A stretch of 64,000 nt of DNA, taken from NCBI GenBank assembly GCA_023238725.1, contig CM041531.1, positions 124,001-188,000 of the forward strand, given 5' to 3'. The position numbers were made by a program, and so were the translations under genes. How positions within the stretch are numbered: position 1 is the stretch's first letter; every line of letters begins with the position of its first letter. A model generated the notes under the pieces. That model had not been told where the DNA came from. It was given only the letters and a program-made list of their open reading frames with translations, and ran no database searches. The DNA comes from Scortum barcoo (Eukaryota > Chordata > Actinopteri > Centrarchiformes > Terapontidae). Below, piece by piece: positions 26,801 to 35,800 of this stretch.

Positions 26801-29800
26801 ATGTGAATTACATGCCTATCACCAGCCACAGTTGTCTCTTATTGAGGTCATAATTTAATACAGCTGTTTATTCCACACAATTTCATTCTCACCGTCTTCT
26901 GTCTTTGTCATGAAGATTAGCCAATTACTTTTTTTTTTTTTTTTTTGCTCCTATTAAATCACCTTTATGAACAATCAGCCTTTATTGAAGTGTGATTAAC
27001 AGAGAGACACACAGTGTTGTGGGAACCTGAGTTAGTTGCACACTCTCCTGATGGGAAAAACAATACGTATAATTTTCCAATTTTATTTTAATTAAAAGTG
27101 TGCATTTATATTTATACGAATGTCACGGCCCCATTAATGTTTAGTACACAAGACCTGAGTCATCCCTGCCTGCGAGCAACAGTTTATATCCGTCTTCTTT
27201 ACACTTTACATCCTCACCAGATTGTTCTCAAGATAGAATCAGTCCCCCTCCCACCTCTCTCCTTACTCACTCCACTCTCCCACTCAGTAACCCACTCATA
27301 CGCAAGTTATGTGTGGGAGAGCGAGCAGCCCCACAACAGCCTGCTGTGCGTCACTGTTGCCGGTGATAATGGACACTCCTCGCTCGCTCTCACTTTGTCG
27401 GGCGCAGTCGGCTCAGTCAGGTGATTCCTTCGAGGACGTTGCTCGCGGTGATGCTGATGCTGCTCCCGTCCCTCTCCTTTCCTCCATCCCTCCATCCCTC
27501 CTTCCCCTTTTTCAGTCTAAACCAAACACCAAGTGTCATCTGTCAGTCTGCTGGCGGAGCTATCTCAGTCTGCTGCGACATAAATAATGAAGAGGCGCGT
27601 CTGTATCCTTGTCTGACTGCTGTTCGGTCTGTCTGCGTTGCTCCGTTTGTTGGTTTGACCCACAGTAAAGCATTGCCAAAATGCGACACCAAAGAGACTG
27701 ATAGACAGTTTAATCTACTATAAGAGCTGTTTTGATCTGTTTATTTATGCACTGTTTGTCTCGTTAATCTCCCTCCGTCTCTCCCTCAGGACACCGTATC
27801 GGTCCACCGGCCGGGCTTCTACGCCGACAGGTTCTTCAAGTTCATGAGCAACACGGTGTTCAAGAAGAGCTCCTGTGAGTTCGATTTACGCCGAGACACT
27901 GCCTTATATAGTCAGGCGGCGCTGTGTGGGAAGAGCCACAGACGCAAATGTCAGATGCCAGGCTTTTGTCTCTTTTACTGCCGAGCCATGACAGGAAAAA
28001 AAATCTGATCCAGGAGCTGACTGCCTTATTAGGTGCTGCTTCGTGTCATGTGAGAGTCAAAATTGGCTTGATCTTCTTCTTTCTTCTTTTTTCTTTTTTT
28101 TTATCACTTTACAAGGATTTGCACAAACAAAGAAAGAAACTTTCAAACTGGGAAGGAGAAATCATTTGAAAACCTTGTCATTTCAACTCACAATTAATTT
28201 AATTAAACAGCGTTATTATAGTGTCATCTCACAATACTGTGAAGCATGTAGCCCTTTAGAAATACACTGCCATTAATTATCAGGTCTAATTAACCTGCTG
28301 ATTTACTGCATTGATAGATATCTTCAGTCTGACATTTAGTGTTGTTGTGATTTATGCGGATGGACTTTTTTTATCTCGCATTACAATTTCTTTTGTTGAA
28401 ATATAACATCAGACTGTAGATCCTAAATAATATATATATTATTTCTTCCCAAGTTCCCCATTCTCCCCCAGAAATAAGAAGGTTCAAACAAAACATTAAG
28501 TGAAAAGAGAAGAGAAGTGGTTGTTCGAAAATAGTTCAAAGTAGTGTTAATCTTTTATTCTGACACCGCAATATACCACAACTCACGTCTCATGGTTCTC
28601 CAGATTTAGTGTGTTAATCTGTTTTGTCCCTCAGCTCTGAAGTCATCACCGTCCAAGAAGGGTCGTGTCTCGCTGTCTGTGCCTAAGTGCGGCGGACCCG
28701 GTGCAGCCTGGTCAGCCAGCCAGCTGCCCTCCGAGAGAGACGAGAACATCTACGACCTGAGAGGAGCTCGCAGCTTCCCGACGCTGGAGGACGAGGGTAA
28801 CTAACACCTGTGTACAGCATTGCAATGCAGAAAGATAACCAGACACAGACGATATGAGCCACTCACAGATGCGGGATGTTTACCAGAATTTTAAACAGCT
28901 GGCTTGTAGCTGTTGCCACGGGAAACCAAAGGCTACATGAGCAGAACATCACTTCAGAAAAAGTGAAATAAATGCTAAAATATCAAAAAGGTACCAGCTC
29001 TCTCAAAAGATTATTAATCTCTCTCTCTAATGTCTCTTCTCTAGGGCGACCAGATCTTCTTCCTTGTACTCCTCCATCGTTTGAAGAGGCCACCACGGCG
29101 TCAATTGCCACAACTCTCTCTTCCACCACCTCTCTGTCCATCCCAGAGAGGTCACCCTCTGACACGCTGACCGAGCACCCCTTAAAAGCTACACAGGTGC
29201 TACACACACACACACACATACACACACACACACAAGTTCTGCTAGTATTTTGTGTTAACAGGTCTTGTTTCCACAATAACACGTCATTCTTTTGTTGGAC
29301 AAACTCACTAAAATCCTTAAACACTTAAACGCAACCTAAACAGAGAAGGTTCACATTATGGCATCAGTATTTAGTCATGTGAATGTTTCCAGAGCCACAC
29401 CAATGTGCTGCATGTTAACTAGCTGCTGCGTACACAGCTTGTAGTGACACTATGCCCTCTGTTTCCAGGAGGCACACCCAGTCTCTCAGCCACGACGGGA
29501 GGTGAGTCGGGAGCATGAATGCTACTTTCACTCCATAAACCTTTTTGAGCAGGATAAACTGAGCTGTTTTTTTAAGGGTAGCTGGCTTCGTGTTTTCACA
29601 GACTCGTCTGGGTGTGGTGGGTGGGTAGAGGAGAAAATGTGAGGTCAGCCTGTCCGGTGTGTGTTTATGAGTGGGCCCATTCTTCCTGTTGCTAAGATGT
29701 GGCTTTGTTTGTTTTTCACGTGTGTTTTTTTTATTTTTAATTTCCCTCTGTTATTTCATGTGTGTTTGTTTGCGTTCAGGACCCAGGAGGAGCTGCGGGT

Positions 29801-32800
29801 GCGTGAGGAGGATCAGCAGACCATCACAGTGGAGGTGGAGCTGAAGAGACACGACAGTGAGCCCACCATCTCCGTTCCACAGCCTTCACCTGAAACCAGG
29901 TAAGGCAAAATCACAGTGTTGAACAGAATGAATGATTTCCCAGTGACGTGTAATAATTTCTAGATTTTGCAGTGGATAAATACAGCTCGTTCTCGTTTGA
30001 AAAGTCTCATTGTGTCATGAAATTAAAAAAATAAGGTACGGTCGCTTTGGAAACATTTATCTCCATTTATCTACATTTATAAATGTAATTGGCTTGAAAG
30101 GATTACATTTTCTACGCAGACCTCTGGTGCACATGTGAACGATGGTCCTGGTAATTAGATCAGATCCTTTATGATGTGACAGAAATCCAAACTGACTAAC
30201 ACAGACGTCTGTGTCTATACAACAAACAGTGACAAAAAGAGTCTGTCATGTGCTCTCAGCATACACGTGACCCTGATACAGGACAGATAAGCTGTAGAGC
30301 TGTAATGAGTCCTTCATGACCCCAATCATCAATATGACTCGGTTTGCCGCCGCACTATAAATAACTTGCCGTCACTGTCTCACCTGGGCTCAGCCAGCTG
30401 TTGGATTAGCACACTTCACCTGTCTCACAAACACATACACACACGCACAGATAAAAAGTGAAAGCAGATTGACCCACTTGTTTGTAGGACTCCCCTGTTA
30501 TGGACAGATAAATGCTGCAGGCACCGTGTTGAGCAGGCGGCCACTGCACAGTAATTAGGTTATGAGAAAGTGCGCACATGCATGTAAATTTGTGGTATGT
30601 GTAGGAGCAGCGTGTGTGGGGGGGGGTTTGGTTTTTTGTTTTTTTTGTTTTTTATGGGGTGCCACCGTGAGGCAGGCACGTCGGGTCAAAGGAGCCCTGA
30701 CATGAGGGAATCGGGCAGTGGAAGTAGGGCAGTGGGGCAAGAGGCCTGCGGGCCTGGGGCAGCTCCCATAGAGCTGGGATGACAATTTGGCTGGCTCAAT
30801 TTGCATATTCTAACCTGGTTTTTAATTCAAGTTAATTGGTATGATTGTATCTAATTTTAGCTTATTTGAAAGTGACTCTACATTAAAAAAACACAACTTT
30901 ACTCAAAAAGGCAACTTCACACACAAAAACTTAAACCAATTCAGACAGTACTGAAGGGAAGGCAGCAGCGGGGTTCACATTTACAGTGGGTTTAGGTCAG
31001 TGAGGATCAGGGTGTGATTGCTGAGGGAAACCAACTGAATAATTGAGTCTGATGCTGAGAAGGCAGTGGCTAGACATATGGCCTGGGGACGTGGAAGGAG
31101 CTGGCAGGGAGGAGATGGGCGGGGGTTGTGGTGAGAGTAGCTGAGACAGCGTCGGTCGACTGAATTAAACCGTCTGGCTGAGCCGACTCGGCTGAGCTGC
31201 GTCTAACTTACCTGCAGCCGGAGAAGTTGTTGGGCTGGTGTGAAAGGAGATAGATGGAGCAAAGAAAAGGAAATTGAAGAACTGATTGGAAGAGAAATGT
31301 GCGAAGAAAGAGTTGGGGGAGAGAAAGAGAAATAATAACAACAGTTCTCTTCTTTTTCTGAGGTGTAGATGTGTAAAACCAGAAATATGGACCAAGATAG
31401 ACCCATGAAAGATTGACAGCGATAATAATACAGTATATGTATGGTTTAGTAAAGATATGTCTAAACTAAATGAGAGATGGGGTGAAAGAGATGTTCTGCA
31501 TGGCAACCAGCATCTTATCCCCCTCATTTATTCAGCAAATCAGCTCTCCCTTGGAGGTGCCAGCTCAGCTTTTTTTTTTCTTCCCTTTTTTGCCTCACTG
31601 GCCAACTGCTGGGCTTTTCCTCTGGAGGAGCTAAGCTCAAACACAGAAGCTGAGAAAGCAATGTGGATGCGCCTAAATCCTTCCTAATAGTTGATGATCT
31701 GGCCAGGAACAATAAAGGATTGTGGCAGCGCACAGCCAGCTGGCAAATCTTGGAGCTTAAGCCACTAAACCACAAACACCCACACACACACACAGCTGTT
31801 AAATTTTAGCCGGGGCCAGTTTTCTCTAATAGCTCTGCCCCGCTGCAGGAAAGTGGCTTAAGGCAAATAACCCAATCAGTGGCTCTTAATGTGGACTGCT
31901 GCTATGTGCGTGGGTAACCAGGGCGATTATTTCCTCCTTAAACTACACAGACGCTTTGTAATAATGAGTTCTATAATTACATTGTTTTAGAAACCGTAAA
32001 ATATTTATAAATGCACAGGAAAACATAAAAACCTCTGTTTTTTTTTTTGGAGGTGAGAGACATGAGGCGAAGGTGATGCGTGCTAAAAACAACACAAAGT
32101 TATTCATTGTAGCTCGGCCTGCATAAATCCACTTAGAAATAACGGGGGGGGGCGGGGAATGCTGTTTATAGCTGCAGAACTTGCCTGAGAATCATCACGT
32201 TTTCAGTTTTCTTCAAAGTAATCTACTGCTAATTGTCCGTGCACTCATGGGTAAACTGCAAACAGTAATAGCCAAAATGTGCACAGTGTTCCTGTTTACA
32301 TCCTCCAAAGTATAATTGAGGGGGTGTAGTTATCTCGATTTTATCTGAGGGGTGGGGGGGCCCACAGTGTCAGGCTTTGAACATTACTCTAACAGTCCCA
32401 TTTCTACCTTCCCTCAGTGATGTTCAGGAAGCAGCTGGCGCCGAGGCTCCCGATGCGGCCGCGGCAGCAGCAGCTTCCAGCTCCCCGACGGCTCCTGAAG
32501 CAGCCGCCTCCTCCTCCTCTTCGTCTGCCCCGGCTGCTGCTCCCTCTTCCCCCGAGGCAGCCAAGGAAGCCCCGTCCAGTCCCAAGGTGGTGGTGGAGGC
32601 AGACAGGGCCAGCCAGGTGTCTGGCTCAGGGTGCACCAGCCAGGCTTCAATCGATGACGAAGACGATGTGCCAATCACAGACATCTACTTTGTAAGCAAA
32701 AACCCTCCACACACGTACAATTATACTTTTACATTATTTTAGCTGTAATCCCTGCGATGACGGAAGTAAGCACATCTCAGACCAGGACTAGCTCCTATCA

Positions 32801-35800
32801 CTTCTCATCTGTTTGACATTTTTATTTAGCCATCAAATCATCTCTGATATTTAATCAGTAGCTAATATGAGGTGTGTTTGCAATAATGCATTAATGATCA
32901 AAAAGTCAAGGACTGAGCTTTAAACTGCTCTCCTACAGAGGCGTTGACAGAAGGACTGCAGGGAGGGAGTAGCGACTCAGGCTGGTATGGGAATAAGAGC
33001 GTGTGCAGTTTTTTGCTTGCAGTGTGTGGTGTATTCAATTAAAAAGGAATACTTTGACATTTTGGGAAATTCACTTAGTCAGTAGCCGACACGCTTAGCT
33101 TAGCATGAAGACTGAAACGGGGGAAAACCATGCTGGTCTATTTTTTGGCCTGTCCCTGGTTCCTTTGCTGGTTACAGGAAGTTACTGCACTAGTACTGTA
33201 GGTGGATTTCCTAATTTTTGGGCACACACAGGCTAACCGTTTACAGTCTTAAAGCTGAGCCAAGCTGACCCGGCTACTGGCTTCGTATTTAGCACACATG
33301 AGAGCAGTATCGGTCTTCTCATAAACATGCAAGAAAGCAAGGAATATTTCCCCAAAATGTCAAACTATTTTCAGTAAACACAGTGTGTTGCAGTGTTTGC
33401 GGAGCGGTAACAGCATGTCACCATCACTTTGCAGTTCCAGTCTAATATGGCTGTAAAATGAGGCGGCAGACACACTCAGAAGCTCTTCCCGTATGAATAA
33501 CAGCTGAAGCTTTTACAGTTTGCTCAGTCTACGGGATCGCCCCGCTAAAAGCAACTGGTTATCGCCGGGGACTGTCGTGTTGGCAGGTCTAAATATGCCC
33601 AAAAGCACAACTATAAATGAATGTATGAGTGTCAGGTTGAGGATGGAGAGTGGAGCCAGCGATCACTGCCACAGATAGAAATGTTCCCACCTGGACGCGC
33701 TCCTACTGGGTGTCTCCTGTCAGGAATCAAACACCCCTGTTAATGTGGCATGAGAAATCCTAATGGGCAACAGGTTGGTCGACGAGCTCCCTCAGTTATT
33801 TAACAGCCCTCTCATCTGACCGGCTCTGGCTGATGCTCAGTTCATGCTTCAAACGGTGGAGGAACACACTCTGCACACAGCAGCGCGGGCTCTGAGGCGC
33901 CGCTTGAGGCGAAGCGACACATCCTAAGGTGTAACTACACAGAAACACGACGCAGGCAAAGGAAGTGGCTTCTAGGGAGAGGCCAAGTGAAAGTAAGTTG
34001 CTTCATCAGCTGTTAACAACGCTGCCAAAGGTCCAGACTGCAATATGAAAGCTCAACATATCCTGTATATGGAATAAATTACATTTAAAAAGTCACACTC
34101 TCCACCGCTTCACTCGGTTCAGTCAGCCAACTCGCCATCTGATCATCCTTTGTGCTCCCTGTCTGTTTCTGCTATCTCCATCATCATCCTCATCATCATC
34201 ATCATCATCACTTCTCCCCTCTGACATCCCACACAAATCAGGTTTCTGCACGGCCGCTCAACCTGCCTTTTCTGCTGATAAATGTTTCGGGCGCTGGTCC
34301 ACACCCTCAGCTCAGAAAATGAGCTGTGGGGAAACGTCAGTGTGTTTTTTGCCCCCTAATTGTTTCTCATATCCTTCAGGGGGTGGAGGAGTTTCAACCA
34401 TGAGAAGCACTTCGAGCAGTGTCTCAAAGCAGTAATTTATAAGGCAAAAGCTCATTGCTTACATGATTGCTGCTTGTACATTTAGGTTTATTGTGATTGT
34501 TAGAGAGAAATTCAATTACACCGGTACTGCAAAGAAACTGAGTGCAATTGCATTTCAGTCAATATGCCTCACCATGACTTTCTGTGCAGTTGAGCAAATT
34601 TCCTTTATTTTATTATTAAACTAAATTTCAGCCCTTGTGGACACACATCAAGTTGCATTGCTAAAGTAACAAAATTATTCTCCTCTGTTGGCCTCTGTTA
34701 AGTGTACAGACAGACTGCAGGAGCATCCAGTTGGTGTGAAAGAATCATATTTTTCAAAGCTTTAAGTATGTATAACAGGAAGGGGCAGGAAATGTTTATG
34801 AATTTCGATGCATGTGGTCATGTAGCTCCTTGAGGAAAACACAGCACATCATTTAGCTGTGAGATTGGAGTGATTGTTTCAGACCCAAAGGGAGTCAGGT
34901 GTGTGTGTGTGTGGTGACTTCCCAGGTTTCTCGGAGTGGCTCGTGACTAAATTATTCAGCCACTATCAACAGTCTCCACATTCACTTTTCATGACTCGCG
35001 TTCTGCTCTCCTTCACCTCTGTCCCCTGCATCTGATCGTTTTTCTCCTCCCTCATCTTCACGTCCTCACCTCCGTCCCAGACCAGGACTAGCTCTGCCCC
35101 CACAACTGCCACCCCTTTTTTTTTTTTGCCCCACTCTCCAATCGGTTTCACCTCATCCCGTTCCATCCACTCCTGAATCTTTCTCGCTCTGTCTCTGCTT
35201 TTTTTTCCCCTCAGTCCTGTGATCATCCTCATGAGTCAAAATGAAAGTGGTGAGACAGTAGTGTAGCTTTGTGGGGAGAGAGGGATGAAAACGGAGAGGT
35301 TGCCAAACTTGTAAATCTATCTTTCAGCATTGACTCATCCAGCGCATATCTCTGCTGGGTTACACGCAGAACAAGCTTTTCCATTTTCACCTCAGCGTGC
35401 TTTTTTTTCTTCTTTTCATCATGTTATTTTTGTCTTTCCTCTGTCACTCTCTACCTTACTTCACCTTTTTCAAATCTCTCTGTGTTTGTCCCACCTGCCG
35501 CATACCCCCCCGTTTCTGTCAGTTTCCTGATGGGAGGATGTGGGTGGTCTCTCCTCTCCGACAGAGGAGGAAGTCCGAGTCCGGTTGGCCAGTAAGTGAG
35601 AAGTTAGTTAGATGGTGCTAGTCTTGCTGTCCCAGTGTTAGGTAGATTAGCACATTGCTGTTGGTGTAATGAAACACATGATTACAGCGTTGAGAGATTT
35701 TCTTGACAGGACAAAAGACGCCTTATGTGACAGTTTTGGTCTTTCTGTTAGTGTTGCATTCACCTTCATTTAAACCTTCTTCCTCGCTCACCTACAGCCT

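Larger units (their letters stand above)
32692..35522 (+). other. pip5k1c intron between exons O and P
   Basis: 2.8 kb of intron. It includes the inverted-repeat element at 33048-33369 and an ATC trinucleotide run at 34189-34211. No further exon recognised. Confidence 0.8.

Noticed and set aside
32414..32695. Alternative open frames on both strands over pip5k1c exon O
   Set aside because: Shadow frames caused by G+C-rich Ala/Ser/Pro codon repeats; the true frame is fixed by splice phase and the DIYF tail.
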